A DNA stretch of 64,000 nt from Arcticibacterium sp047623945 (GCA_047623945.1 JBLHOT010000007.1:18399-82398), one strand, 5' to 3'. Numbered from the stretch's first letter, positions 9,078-18,010 are shown. Notes: generated by a model from the letters alone, not told the origin. Made by a program: numbers and translations.

Positions 9078-10221
9078 ACCATTGATTCCAAATAGCCTTC
9101 AAAAATGGCCAAGGTTTCACAGAGTTCATGATTCTGAAATCATCCCAAAGTGTACTCTCACCATCCAAAAAACGGAAGACACGGTCAATGGGATTGTTAG
9201 CATAAATATCTGCGAATATTTCCGGCATTATGTGATTCCTTTTCTCTAGAATATCCAATAGCAAGGTATCGAAAAGTCGATATCGTTTCTTGATTAATCC
9301 TTTGGATGGTAAGTCTTCGGCTTTAATATTATTAATAACTTTTTTGACATAATTACCTGTTCTTTTGAAGGCATATCCCGTGGAGCCTCTCACCCAGCCT
9401 CCTGCAGTTCCTATTTTCGTTAAGGAGTTAGTATTTAGCACTTCAAATTTGAAATTACTCATAGGAATCACCCCAATTTCTTCCTCCAAAGTATCATAGC
9501 TATCTTTTGAGACGTACGTATCAATATACCTGTCTAGCATCTCATCATAGACTTTTTCTACCACTGTGTCCTTAGTGAAAAAAGTATACTCGATCATGGC
9601 CTCGTATTCATTTTTGGGCAGCACATAAACAAAACTCGTTGTATTTTTCCAAGGCATTCTGAAATCCATAATAGTGAATTCGTCTACCTTAAAAACAGGT
9701 TTTTTGAACCGCACAATACGACCTTTGAAATGTTGAAGAATTCTTATCTTTCCATCCATTTCATTTAGAAAAGCTTTGTCAATTCTGCTATCAAAACAAT
9801 GGCCGGAATTATAACTTTCAGAAGCAGTTTGGAGTTCTACTCCTCCATCCATTTCAGAAGTTTTAACTACCTCCTCACCTATCCATAGAATATTCCCTTT
9901 TTGACTTAAAACGGTTTTTGCCTGATTATAAAAATCAATGCTTCTAAGCGTCTTATAACGATATGGTGCAGTAGAAATAGAAAGCGTCTTACTAGAAGAG
10001 AAAAAATTAGCAAGACTCCAGGAATTCACCAAATGATTATCCCACTCGCCCGCACCTATTTCCCAATAAGACCATGTTCTGTCATTTTTATTCTTGGGCT
10101 CGGGGTCGAATAGCACAATTTTTTTGTCGTCAAAATAGCTATCCTTTGCCATACCCATGGCAAGCTGCAGCCCAGCAGAGCCTGCTCCTATGATGGTGAA
10201 ATCAACTTTGATGATAGCCAT
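9064..10221 (-). CDS. crtY: Lycopene beta-cyclase, CrtY type
   Basis: A flavoprotein of 385 residues. The N-terminus has the dinucleotide-binding motif IIGAGSAGLQLA, followed by the CrtY-type block FDPEPKNKNDRTWSYWE. Near the centre lies the conserved EEEIGVIPMSNF, and later GTAGGWVRGSTGYAF. It closes a beta-ionone ring on lycopene at the inner membrane. It is the last gene of a crtD-cruF-crtY operon and its start overlaps the cruF end by 20 bases. One ring formed here and one hydroxylated open end (CruF/CrtD) would give a monocyclic gamma-carotene derivative. Confidence 0.85.
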   Translation of the reverse strand: MAIIKVDFTIIGAGSAGLQLAMGMAKDSYFDDKKIVLFDPEPKNKNDRTWSYWEIGAGEWDNHLVNSWSLANFFSSSKTLSISTAPYRYKTLRSIDFYNQAKTVLSQKGNILWIGEEVVKTSEMDGGVELQTASESYNSGHCFDSRIDKAFLNEMDGKIRILQHFKGRIVRFKKPVFKVDEFTIMDFRMPWKNTTSFVYVLPKNEYEAMIEYTFFTKDTVVEKVYDEMLDRYIDTYVSKDSYDTLEEEIGVIPMSNFKFEVLNTNSLTKIGTAGGWVRGSTGYAFKRTGNYVKKVINNIKAEDLPSKGLIKKRYRLFDTLLLDILEKRNHIMPEIFADIYANNPIDRVFRFLDGESTLWDDFRIMNSVKPWPFLKAIWNQWFMRN

Positions 10222-10858
10222 AGAAATAAACGAAAAAGACTAATTGGGCCAGATAAATATGAAGTGCTAAGGTAGTATTTCCTTTGATTCTATTCTTTTG
10301 AAAAACAAAGTGTAAGACAAATGCCACGCCAAACCATGTGATGTAATTTCTGAGCGGTGCCGAGCCTTCTTCCCATATCCAGAAATTAAAAATCGGAGCT
10401 GTCACTTCCATGAAAAAGTCTAAGAAAACCATCAAAAATGCTCCAAAAGCCACTTTAAACCAAAAACTTGAGATATACTTATCTGCGAGTGCTCCAGTAA
10501 CAAAAGTTAAAAGCATCCAGTTTACCCCAATGAGCCAAGGCACATCAAAGAATTTGGCTCCGAAGTTTTCGCCATATTCATACGCTCCGAAAAGAAAGTC
10601 ATGGTGCACGCCTACCCACTCTATGCCAAAACCCACCATAAAAAAAAGACCAGCGATTGAAGCTTTCTGCTTTGTATTGACTGGAAAAAGCAACAGAAAA
10701 ATAATGGCTACTAAGCTTAAATTCAAAACTGTTTTAGTCACGAACCAATCTTGATAGCCTAAAGTAATGCCAATAAGGCCTGAAATATGAAAAAGCCATA
10801 TAAGTCCAATGCCCATATAGGCGGCTTTTTTATTAAGATGGAGGTTTTCAAAAGTCAT
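10202..10858 (-). CDS. cruF: Carotenoid 1'-hydratase, CruF type (membrane protein)
   Basis: A membrane protein of 218 residues with about six to seven hydrophobic segments. It shows the CruF-like pattern GFGIEWVGVHHDFLFGAYEY, with acidic and histidine residues inside membrane segments, and later FLDFFMEVTAPIFNFW. CruF adds water across the 1',2' double bond of gamma-carotene or lycopene ends, making a tertiary alcohol. The gene lies 13 bases after crtD and overlaps crtY by 20 bases, so the three are one transcript. The neighbours strengthen the call; older annotations name this family only 'carotenoid biosynthesis protein'. Confidence 0.8.
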   Translation of the reverse strand: MTFENLHLNKKAAYMGIGLIWLFHISGLIGITLGYQDWFVTKTVLNLSLVAIIFLLLFPVNTKQKASIAGLFFMVGFGIEWVGVHHDFLFGAYEYGENFGAKFFDVPWLIGVNWMLLTFVTGALADKYISSFWFKVAFGAFLMVFLDFFMEVTAPIFNFWIWEEGSAPLRNYITWFGVAFVLHFVFQKNRIKGNTTLALHIYLAQLVFFVYFYGYHQS

Positions 10859-10871
10859 TTATAGGCTAGGA

Positions 10872-12338
10872 TTAATCTTTTTCAATAATGTCCGAAACAA
10901 TTTTAGCTGAAAGCAAACACAGTGGAATGCCACCACCTGGATGCACAGAACCTCCGCAAAAGTAAAGCCCTTTCAATTTACTAGTGAAATTAGGGTGTCT
11001 TAAAAAAGCTGAAAACATAGAATTACTGCTGGCCCCATAAAGCGAACCGCGATGAGATTTAGTTTGTGACTCAATCGTCCGAGGGTCTAAAATGGTCTCT
11101 GTCTTAATCAAAGGAGCAATATCTACCCCAAGAACCTTAGTCAACTTCTTTAAAATATTCGTCTTTGCCTCGGCAATTAAAGTATCCCAATCTTGGTCAA
11201 AATTGCCAGGTGTGTTTATCATCACAAACCAATTCTCACATCCTTCTGGAGCATCCTCTAATTCCTCTTTGCTCGTGATATTAATATATACTGTGGGGTC
11301 ATCAGATAATGATTTGTCTTCAAAAATACACCTAAACTCTTCTTTATAGGCTTCACTAAAAAAGATATTATGTAAATCTAGCTTTGGAAATTCCTTGGCT
11401 ATGCCCCAGTAAAAAATTAAAGCGGAACTAGAACGCTCCTGTTCTAAAATCTTTACTGGCTGAATGACATCTTTCAGGAGATTTTGATAGCTCGTAAACA
11501 CATCTGCATTAGAAATGACGCTATCCGATTCATAGATTCCTTCAGTGGTTTCCAGCCCTTCTACGCTACCCTTATCATGAAGAATCTTTAGAACGGGCTC
11601 ATTGAATCTGAAACTTACGCCATGCCGAATCGCCAAATCATAAAGTGATGAGGTTATGGACTTCATTCCACCTTTAGGCAAGAAAGTGCCATAGTGCATT
11701 TCTAGATGCGGAATCATAGACATAATCCCCGGCGTCTTATAAGGCGAAGACCCATTATAAGTAGCATATCTATCAAAAAGCTGAATGAGTTTGGGATCCT
11801 TAAAATAGCTAGCATTTACGCCATGTAATGAGCTAAAAACGTCTAGTGCCGTAGATTGAATAAAGGACTTCAGAGTTTCAACAGATAAATAGGTACCCCA
11901 TTTATGAAGCGATTTCTCTAAAAAAATATGAGCGGTGAGGTCATATTTCTTCTTATTCTTTGCCAAAAAAGCCTCTAATTCCCCTCTACTTACGTCGAAG
12001 GTTTCTTCAGCAGTTTTCAGAAAAGTAGCTCGATCTTTCTTTACGCTAAAACGAGTGCCATCTTCCCAGAAATAATTGCAGATGGTGTCCTTTTGAATGT
12101 ATTGGAAATGTGTAGTAGGACTTTCTCCTAAAAGGCTGAAAAGTTCATCTACCAAATGAGGCATTGTAAAAAGAGAGGGCCCAGTATCAAAACGATAGCC
12201 GTCTAATTCTAAATTATGAAGCTTTCCGCCAGGATAACTATTAGACTCAAAAACGGTCACTTTGTAACCCTGAGCCCGCATCCTAATGGCTGCAGCCAAA
12301 CCTGCTATTCCTGAGCCAATAATAGATACTTCGGGCAT
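10872..12338 (-). CDS. crtD: Hydroxycarotenoid 3,4-desaturase, CrtD type (CrtI superfamily)
   Basis: A flavin amine-oxidase-fold protein of 488 residues with the FAD motif IIGSGIAGLAAAIRMRAQG and the C-terminal GGSVHPGGGIPLCLLSAKIV of carotenoid desaturases. The block PGGKLHNLELDGYRFDTGPS followed by LFTMP is what I recall for CrtD. Bacteroidota CrtI phytoene desaturases instead have GGRAR and GPSWYWMP. It should introduce the 3',4' double bond after CruF hydrates C-1'. First gene of the operon crtD-cruF-crtY. Phytoene synthase (crtB), crtI and crtZ are not in this window. A crtI function cannot be excluded from sequence alone. Confidence 0.75.
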   Translation of the reverse strand: MPEVSIIGSGIAGLAAAIRMRAQGYKVTVFESNSYPGGKLHNLELDGYRFDTGPSLFTMPHLVDELFSLLGESPTTHFQYIQKDTICNYFWEDGTRFSVKKDRATFLKTAEETFDVSRGELEAFLAKNKKKYDLTAHIFLEKSLHKWGTYLSVETLKSFIQSTALDVFSSLHGVNASYFKDPKLIQLFDRYATYNGSSPYKTPGIMSMIPHLEMHYGTFLPKGGMKSITSSLYDLAIRHGVSFRFNEPVLKILHDKGSVEGLETTEGIYESDSVISNADVFTSYQNLLKDVIQPVKILEQERSSSALIFYWGIAKEFPKLDLHNIFFSEAYKEEFRCIFEDKSLSDDPTVYINITSKEELEDAPEGCENWFVMINTPGNFDQDWDTLIAEAKTNILKKLTKVLGVDIAPLIKTETILDPRTIESQTKSHRGSLYGASSNSMFSAFLRHPNFTSKLKGLYFCGGSVHPGGGIPLCLLSAKIVSDIIEKD

Positions 12339-12452
12339 TTGTCTAAGCGTTTACCTAAAAGTCGTCACAAAAAAACAATAACCACAAAGTTTATAAGCTT
12401 AAGAATCTGGTGTATTCTTTATTTGACCAGTTTATTATGAAAAACCTGAAAA

Positions 12453-13232
12453 TTATCTTTCAAACATGTCGGCTAAGCCGCCAATAACAGATCCCCCTTC
12501 TTTCTTGGAATTACCTCCCATTGGAGCCAATCTTTGAATTAATCTAGAAATAGGTAAGGACTGAATCCAAACTTTTCCGGAACCAGAAAGCGTAGCTAAA
12601 AACATCCCTTCTCCACCAAATACCATGGACTTTAGACCACCAGAACGTTGAATATCGAAATCAAGTTGTGGCTCAAAACCTACCACACATCCTGTATCTA
12701 TCCGCAGTGTTTCGTTATGGAGCGTACGCTCCATAACCACGCCACCTGAATGTATAAAAGCCAAGCCATCTCCTTGGATTTTTTCTAAAATAAAACCTTC
12801 TCCACCAAAAAGACCGGAGCCAAAACGCTTATTGAAATGAATGGAAATCTTAGTCCCCATGGCAGCACATAAGAAAGCATCTTTCTGTACGATAAGGGTG
12901 TTTTGATGAATCTCAGATAAGTCCACAGCCTTTATTGTGCCTGGATATGGGGCCGCAAAAGCGACTTTTCGCTTTCCCTGCCCACGGTTAGTAAAGTGTG
13001 TCATAAAAAGCGACTCACCCATAATAACTCTACTTCCTGCCTGAAATATCTTGCCCAAGATACCTTTATCAGCATGGCTGCCATCACCCATTTTGGTTTC
13101 AAACTGTATGCCGTCTTCCATGAAAAGCATAGTACCGGCTTCAGCAATCACGGTTTCTTGTGGATCTAGCTCTACCTCCACCACTTGGATGTCTTCACCC
13201 AAGATTTTATAATCTATCTCGTGGCTTCTCAT
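12453..13232 (-). CDS. AIM24 / TIGR00266-family protein
   Basis: A protein of 259 residues with the family pattern: DIQVVEVELDPQETVIAEAG at the N-terminus, then glycine-rich strands such as FGGEGFILEKIQGDG and FGGEGMFLATLSGSGKVWIQ. The fold is a beta-helix-like trimer related to tryptophan-RNA-attenuation proteins. The function is unknown in bacteria; the mitochondrial relative affects membrane organisation. The start overlaps the stop of the small gene upstream in an ATGA arrangement, so the two are translationally coupled. Confidence 0.85.
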   Translation of the reverse strand: MRSHEIDYKILGEDIQVVEVELDPQETVIAEAGTMLFMEDGIQFETKMGDGSHADKGILGKIFQAGSRVIMGESLFMTHFTNRGQGKRKVAFAAPYPGTIKAVDLSEIHQNTLIVQKDAFLCAAMGTKISIHFNKRFGSGLFGGEGFILEKIQGDGLAFIHSGGVVMERTLHNETLRIDTGCVVGFEPQLDFDIQRSGGLKSMVFGGEGMFLATLSGSGKVWIQSLPISRLIQRLAPMGGNSKKEGGSVIGGLADMFER

Positions 13233-13414
13233 TTCTTAGGCGGGTCTACTTCTTTTAATTTTTTATCGTCTACGTTGTCGTTCAGAAAACTGTTGATTTT
13301 CTCTATGTCATAAGACATCTGAATTTCTCCAAAAGTGTTGATTTTGATATCAAAACCGTCTAAGTCTTTGTGCACTTTCGGCTTATCGTCGTTTAATTCT
13401 TTCTTCTTTCCCAT
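13229..13414 (-). CDS. Small charged protein coupled to the AIM24 gene
   Basis: A 61-residue, lysine- and aspartate-rich protein (KELDGFDIKINTFGEI-like core, ending in PPKK). It has no signal peptide or membrane segment. It is supported by its ATG, by the 4-base overlap with the AIM24 gene, and by its place between the gltX terminator and that gene. I believe similar small proteins precede AIM24 genes in related bacteria, but this is from memory. The function is unknown; a small partner or chaperone of the AIM24 protein is possible. Confidence 0.65.
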   Translation of the reverse strand: MGKKKELNDDKPKVHKDLDGFDIKINTFGEIQMSYDIEKINSFLNDNVDDKKLKEVDPPKK

Positions 13415-13440
13415 AATCTTGTTTTGAATAATGTTAAGAT

Positions 13441-13489
13441 AAAAATATAAAAAAACTCACCCCCATAACGTAAAATATGATGGTGAGTT
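13441..13489 (-). terminator. Intrinsic terminator of gltX
   Basis: Read on the minus strand, AACTCACC (13482-13489) and GGTGAGTT (13454-13461) form an 8-bp stem that can extend with mismatches. It is followed by a T-rich run corresponding to the A-rich bases 13441-13453. It lies about 75 bases after the gltX stop. Confidence 0.8.
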
Positions 13490-13565
13490 CCTTTGATGGA
13501 TGAGTGGGAATAAAACTATCCTAAATCCTCCTAAATATTATCCCATTTGAGAAAAAAATTGAATG

Positions 13566-15071
13566 CTATGCACCCAACTTATCCAAAGCCGCCTGAATTC
13601 TCTTAGCGACTTCCGCTTTACCCAGAATTTCTAGCATAAGCATTAAGTCAGGTCCTTTACCTACACCAGTTATGGCCAACCTCAAAGCTTGCATCACCTT
13701 TCCAGGCTTGATTTCTTGAGCTTCCAAACCTTCCCAAAGTGTATGACGAATAGCTTCGGCATTGAAATTAGTTGCATCCATGCCATTGACTAGTTCTATG
13801 ATAGCCGGCAGGCCTTTCTTTGCTAAATCATTCCAAGCCTTCTCTGCTATTTGCTCTTCATAATCCTTTGGAGCTTCAAAAATATAAGGAACAGAAGAGA
13901 TGATTTCTTCAATGAAAACCACACGGTCTTTGTTCAGTTTCACCAAATTGGCTGAAAGATCCTCGTTGTTTAGTTGCTCATTCACTTTGGCCGTCAATAA
14001 AGCATTGTCCATTTCTTTGACATAATGCTGATTAAACCATTTGGCTTTAGCCACATCAAAACGAGCTCCTGACTTATTGATTCTATCTAATGAGAATTCG
14101 TCTATAAGTTCATCTAAACTAAAAATTTCCTGCTCTGTTCCAGGATTCCAGCCAAGTAAGGCCAAGAAGTTTAAAAGAGCTTCTGGCAAATATCCGTCCT
14201 CTCTAAATCCTCTTAAGACTTCTTTGGTTCTCGGATTGGTCCATTGCGTAGGAAAAACAGGAAAATCTCCTAAATCTCCATCCCTTTTACTCAGTTTCCC
14301 TGGCCCTTCTGGTTTTAATAGTAAAGGCAAGTGGGCAAAAGTAGGATGCTGCCATCCGAAAGCTTTGTATAACAATATATGAAGTGGTGCCGACGGTAAC
14401 CACTCCTCACCCCTAATCACATGAGTGATGCCCATTTCATAATCATCCACGATATTGGCCAAATGATAGGTAGGCATGCCGTCAGCTTTGAGTAATACCT
14501 TATCATCTATGGTAGATGAATGCACCACTACCCAGTCTCTAATGGCGTCTTGAAAGCGAATTTCGTCTTTCATTGGCACTTTCAAGCGTATGACGTAGGG
14601 CGTTCCGCCATCTATCAATTCCTTAGTGGCTTCAGCTCCTAAAGTGATGGAATTCTTCATTTTCATTCGGGTAACCGAATTGTAAGATGGATTATCCACT
14701 TTGGCCTCTTCTAGCTCCTTACGCATTTCAGCCAATTCGTCAGATGTGTCAAAGGCGTAATAAGCTTTCCCAGAATCTATCAACTTCTGAGCATATTTGC
14801 TATAAATCGCCTTCCTTTCAGATTGACGATAAGGGGCATGAGGGCCTCCAACTTTTAGGCCTTCGTCAAACGTAATTCCAAGCCATTTTAGACTTTCAAT
14901 AATATAACCCTCCGCACCTTCTACATACCTCGCTTGGTCCGTATCTTCAATTCTCAATATGAGCTTTCCGCCATTCTTTTTGGCAAAAAGGTAATTATAA
15001 AGGGCTGTTCTAACACCTCCTATATGAAGAGGGCCTGTAGGACTCGGAGCAAAACGTAAGCGTACTGACAT
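13566..15071 (-). CDS. gltX: Glutamyl-tRNA synthetase
   Basis: A class I aminoacyl-tRNA synthetase of about 501 residues from the ATG at 15071 (MSVRLRFAPSPTGPLHIGG); an in-frame ATG 29 codons upstream adds a stretch the family lacks. The HIGH-type motif is in PTGPLHIGGVRT and the KMSKS-type motif in KLSKRDGD. It charges tRNA-Glu with glutamate in the cytoplasm. The length fits the family. A TACTTTTG box on the minus strand at 15098-15105 could be its -7 element, but no matching -33 TTG was found. The gene ends in a strong terminator and is divergent from the sulfatase gene. Confidence 0.95.
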   Translation of the reverse strand: MSVRLRFAPSPTGPLHIGGVRTALYNYLFAKKNGGKLILRIEDTDQARYVEGAEGYIIESLKWLGITFDEGLKVGGPHAPYRQSERKAIYSKYAQKLIDSGKAYYAFDTSDELAEMRKELEEAKVDNPSYNSVTRMKMKNSITLGAEATKELIDGGTPYVIRLKVPMKDEIRFQDAIRDWVVVHSSTIDDKVLLKADGMPTYHLANIVDDYEMGITHVIRGEEWLPSAPLHILLYKAFGWQHPTFAHLPLLLKPEGPGKLSKRDGDLGDFPVFPTQWTNPRTKEVLRGFREDGYLPEALLNFLALLGWNPGTEQEIFSLDELIDEFSLDRINKSGARFDVAKAKWFNQHYVKEMDNALLTAKVNEQLNNEDLSANLVKLNKDRVVFIEEIISSVPYIFEAPKDYEEQIAEKAWNDLAKKGLPAIIELVNGMDATNFNAEAIRHTLWEGLEAQEIKPGKVMQALRLAITGVGKGPDLMLMLEILGKAEVAKRIQAALDKLGA

Positions 15072-15280
15072 TGATTTTTCTAAATAAAATTGGGGTGCAA
15101 AAGTAAGAATTTTAAGAGAAAGAGGAGCGTTTGACGTTTTGATAAATGTTAATTTCAAGATTCTATTTATCGTTCATGGTCCTTTCCGATCAGTCGACCA
15201 TCACTCATTCAGTTCATAATTGTTTCTTATTCCAAACCCCCTTGCTTAAATTGCTGTCAATTCAACCTTAATACGCTAAA

Positions 15281-16720
15281 ATGAAAAAACTGCTTCTGTT
15301 GCTCCCACTTGCATTTTTGTTTCAAAGTGCCACCTCTCTCACTAGCAAGAAAAAACCTAACATCGTTCTAATTTTCATGGACGACATGGGTTATGGTGAT
15401 TTAAGCTGTTACGGAGCTTCAACATATCGTACACCAAATATTGACAAACTTGCTATAGACGGCATTCGTTTCACCAATTTCTTGAGTGCTCAAGCCGTTT
15501 GTAGTGCCTCACGAGCAGGACTTATGACAGGTTCCTATCCAAATAGATTAGGTGTCTCTGGAGCATTTTTTCCAGGTGCTGGGGTAGGAATAGCCGATGA
15601 AGAAGTCACTATTGCAGAAATGCTAAAAGAGAAAGGTTACGCCACAGGGATTTTCGGAAAGTGGCACTTAGGCCATGAAAAGCAGTTTTTACCGTTGCAA
15701 CATGGTTTTGATGAATATGTTGGACTTCCTTATTCTAATGATATGTGGCCAGTTTGGTACGACGGAAAGCCCGCAACAGGTACTTTCAAAGAAAAATGGC
15801 CTGCCTTACCACTTTATGACGGAAATGAGGAAATCAAATTAATAGAAACTTTAGAAGACCAAGCCGAACTCACTACACTGTACACAGAAAAAGCGACAGA
15901 CTTCATCAAAAGAAATGCCAAGAAGCCGTTCTTCCTATATGTTCCGCATACCATGCCGCATGTGCCTATTGCGGTCTCAGAGAAGTTCACCGGTAAAAGT
16001 GGTGCAGGGCTTTACGGAGACTTAATGATGGAAATAGACTGGTCCATAGGTCAGATAATGGCCGAACTTAAAACACAAGGATTAGAAGAAAACACCTTGG
16101 TAATTTTTACCAGCGACAATGGTCCATGGCTTAACTATGGTAACCATGCAGGTTCTACAGGAGGACTAAGAGAGGGAAAGGGTGTGAGCTATGAGGGCGG
16201 CCAAAGAGTGCCTGGGATCATGACGTGGAAAGGAACCATTCCATCTGGTCTAGTTTGTAATCAACTAACCTCAACTATTGACATATTCCCTACTTTAGCG
16301 GCGATAACCGATGGTGCACTGCCGAAACATAAAATCGATGGTGTAAACATTTCGGAACTTTTGGAAGGCAATATGGACGCTAAACCAAGAGAGTTTTTTG
16401 CTTATTACTATCGCAAAAACAATCTAGAAGCCGTGAGAAAAGACCATTGGAAACTTGTTCTTCCGCATACAGGCAGAACTTACAGAGGCTTCTTACCTGG
16501 GAATGATGGCTATCCTGGTCCAAACACAGAACGACATGAAGAACCCTTAGCCCTTTATAACCTCCGCCGTGATGCTGGTGAGGAATATGATGTGCAAAGA
16601 CTTTACCCAGAAATAGTCAAAGAACTACAGGCCTATGCAGAAGTCGTCAGAGGAGATTTAGGTGACGACATTACGGAGGCTCAAGGTAGCGGGAGAAGGC
16701 CTTTGGGGAAATTGAGGTAG
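15281..16720 (+). CDS. Secreted sulfatase (arylsulfatase A type, S1 family)
   Basis: A protein of 479 residues with a signal peptide (MKKLLLLLPLAFLFQSATS). The metal-binding start is IVLIFMDDMGYGDLSCYG. The formylglycine site is C-S-A-S-R in AVCSASRAGLMTGSYPNR, the Cys form that needs a formylglycine-generating enzyme. FGKWHLGH and FTSDNGPW supply further active-site residues. It hydrolyses sulfate esters, probably from algal or host polysaccharides or aryl sulfates, in the periplasm or outside the cell. The substrate cannot be told. No glycoside hydrolases or SusCD genes lie next to it. Confidence 0.92.
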   Translation: MKKLLLLLPLAFLFQSATSLTSKKKPNIVLIFMDDMGYGDLSCYGASTYRTPNIDKLAIDGIRFTNFLSAQAVCSASRAGLMTGSYPNRLGVSGAFFPGAGVGIADEEVTIAEMLKEKGYATGIFGKWHLGHEKQFLPLQHGFDEYVGLPYSNDMWPVWYDGKPATGTFKEKWPALPLYDGNEEIKLIETLEDQAELTTLYTEKATDFIKRNAKKPFFLYVPHTMPHVPIAVSEKFTGKSGAGLYGDLMMEIDWSIGQIMAELKTQGLEENTLVIFTSDNGPWLNYGNHAGSTGGLREGKGVSYEGGQRVPGIMTWKGTIPSGLVCNQLTSTIDIFPTLAAITDGALPKHKIDGVNISELLEGNMDAKPREFFAYYYRKNNLEAVRKDHWKLVLPHTGRTYRGFLPGNDGYPGPNTERHEEPLALYNLRRDAGEEYDVQRLYPEIVKELQAYAEVVRGDLGDDITEAQGSGRRPLGKLR

Positions 16721-16766
16721 GATTTAAATAGATATTAGTTTTTAGATATTAGGGGCTTAGAAGAGT

Positions 16767-16864
16767 GGTCATTTCGAGAGCCTCAATGACAAGAGATACT
16801 TCAATCACTTGACCATAGACTACCGGTGCCTGAGGTACTCGAAGGCACTTTTTGGAGAATGACC
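16767..16864. repeat. 98-bp intergenic element with GGTCATT terminal inverted repeats
   Basis: GGTCATT at 16767-16773 is mirrored by AATGACC at 16858-16864. The interior contains a TCGAG near the left end and CTCGA near the right end. The flanks carry TAGATATTAG-like words in inverted orientation (around 16729-16750 and 16913-16935). This resembles the short palindromic intergenic elements common in Bacteroidota. Only one copy with this exact layout was seen in the window. Confidence 0.4.
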
Positions 16865-16960
16865 TCATTGACTAGATCCAATGTTAAAACACATTTTATT
16901 TGCGTATCACGAACTAATATCCCATATCTAATATTCTAGTATCTAAAGACAACAAACAAG

Positions 16961-17665
16961 ATGAGAACAGCACTTATAACAGGAGGAAGCAAAGGAATAG
17001 GTTACGCCGTGGCCGAAAAACTGATTAATGATGGTATCAAAGTATGTATTACTGCTCGTACAGAGGTAGATGTACTCAAAGCCACAGTTGACCTCAACAA
17101 GATTAAAGATGGCTATACCATAGGTATGGTATCTGACGTGAAGAGCCTAGACTCTCAAATGGCTGCTGTAAAGTATGTTTTAGATAATTGGGGACAACTA
17201 GACTACTTCATAGCCAATGCTGGCGTAGGACATTTTGCTCCTATCCAAGACATGACAGCCGAGCAATGGCAAGAAACAATAGACGTGAACCTTACCGGTT
17301 TATTTTTCTCAGCCAAAGCAAGTTTAGAAGCTCTTAAAGCCACCAAAGGGTACTTTATCACTATATCTAGTTTAGCGGGCACTAATTTCTTTGCTCAAGG
17401 AACCGCCTACAATGCCTCTAAATTTGGAGCAGTAGGTTTCTCACAAGCTCTGATGTTAGATGTAAGAAATGATGATATCAGAGTAACGACCATTATGCCG
17501 GGTTCTGTTTCTACGTATTTCAATGGGCATACGCCATCTGACACTGATGCATGGAAAATACAACCAGAAGACATAGGTCAAATAGTTTCAGACTTAATTA
17601 AAATGCCAGCGAGAACACTTCCTTCTAAAATTGAGGTTAGACCTAGTAGGACGGCAAAGAAGTAG
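16961..17665 (+). CDS. Short-chain dehydrogenase/reductase (classical SDR)
   Basis: A protein of 234 residues with the cofactor motif TGGSKGIGYAVAEKL, NAGVG, the catalytic serine in ITISSLAG, and the Tyr/Lys pair in AYNASKFGAVGF. It is a soluble NAD(P)H-dependent oxidoreductase. The short length and C-terminal IMPGSVSTYF resemble 3-ketoacyl reductase-like SDRs, but no substrate can be assigned. It stands alone, with decayed repeats on both sides. Confidence 0.85.
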   Translation: MRTALITGGSKGIGYAVAEKLINDGIKVCITARTEVDVLKATVDLNKIKDGYTIGMVSDVKSLDSQMAAVKYVLDNWGQLDYFIANAGVGHFAPIQDMTAEQWQETIDVNLTGLFFSAKASLEALKATKGYFITISSLAGTNFFAQGTAYNASKFGAVGFSQALMLDVRNDDIRVTTIMPGSVSTYFNGHTPSDTDAWKIQPEDIGQIVSDLIKMPARTLPSKIEVRPSRTAKK

Positions 17666-17886
17666 ATTGATAATAGTTTGAGGGGTTTCTGGTTGGTTTA
17701 AGCCTTCTGAGTTCTAAAAGTAAGCCGCTAGGCTCTAACTGACATTTGGCTTCAGTGAGACTGTTCTCGACTTACGATCAAAATGACAATATACTGACTG
17801 GGATTGGGATTGGAATACTCTAAACAAGGTTTCAAAACAACCAAGTCACGTCGAGAGGTGCGGTCTACGAGCAGAATGAGACATTG

Positions 17887-17994
17887 TTATCCTACAAGGA
17901 TTTTTCCTTTATGAGTCTTTCTCCCATTTTGAGTCTCCAATAGGGACTTAGCAATTTGAGAATATCTTTTAATTTTCAAATCTTTTACACATCT
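17887..17994 (-). pseudogene. Possible C-terminal remnant of a medium-chain dehydrogenase/quinone reductase
   Basis: The minus strand is open for about 36 codons to a TAA at 17887-17889 and reads KIKRYSQIAKSLLETQNGRK, then THKGKILVG. The spacing of I-x-x-A-x-x-L-L-E and G-K-I-L-V recalls the C-terminus of zinc-type or quinone oxidoreductases. There is no start codon and no upstream domain, so it would be a dead fragment. The match is short and could be chance. Confidence 0.3.
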
Positions 17995-17997
17995 TTA

Positions 17998-18010
17998 GCG
18001 TTAGTAACGC
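17998..18010. promoter_or_regulatory. Palindrome upstream of higBA, candidate HigA operator
   Basis: GCGTTA-G-TAACGC is a perfect 6-bp inverted repeat around one central base. It ends 13 bases before the higB start codon. HigA antitoxins repress their own operons by binding such sites, so this is a good operator candidate; no binding evidence exists. Confidence 0.45.

Noticed and set aside
10410..10754. Open frame of 114 codons antisense to cruF
   Set aside because: Fully inside cruF on the other strand, with no recognisable domain or independent signal.
12339..12452. TAAACTTTG on the minus strand upstream of crtD as a -7 promoter box
   Set aside because: The spacing between TA and TTTG is three bases and not two, so it does not match TAnnTTTG.
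14041..14382. Open frame of 113 codons antisense to gltX
   Set aside because: It is a shadow of gltX; Ser/Pro/Lys-rich translation typical of antisense frames.
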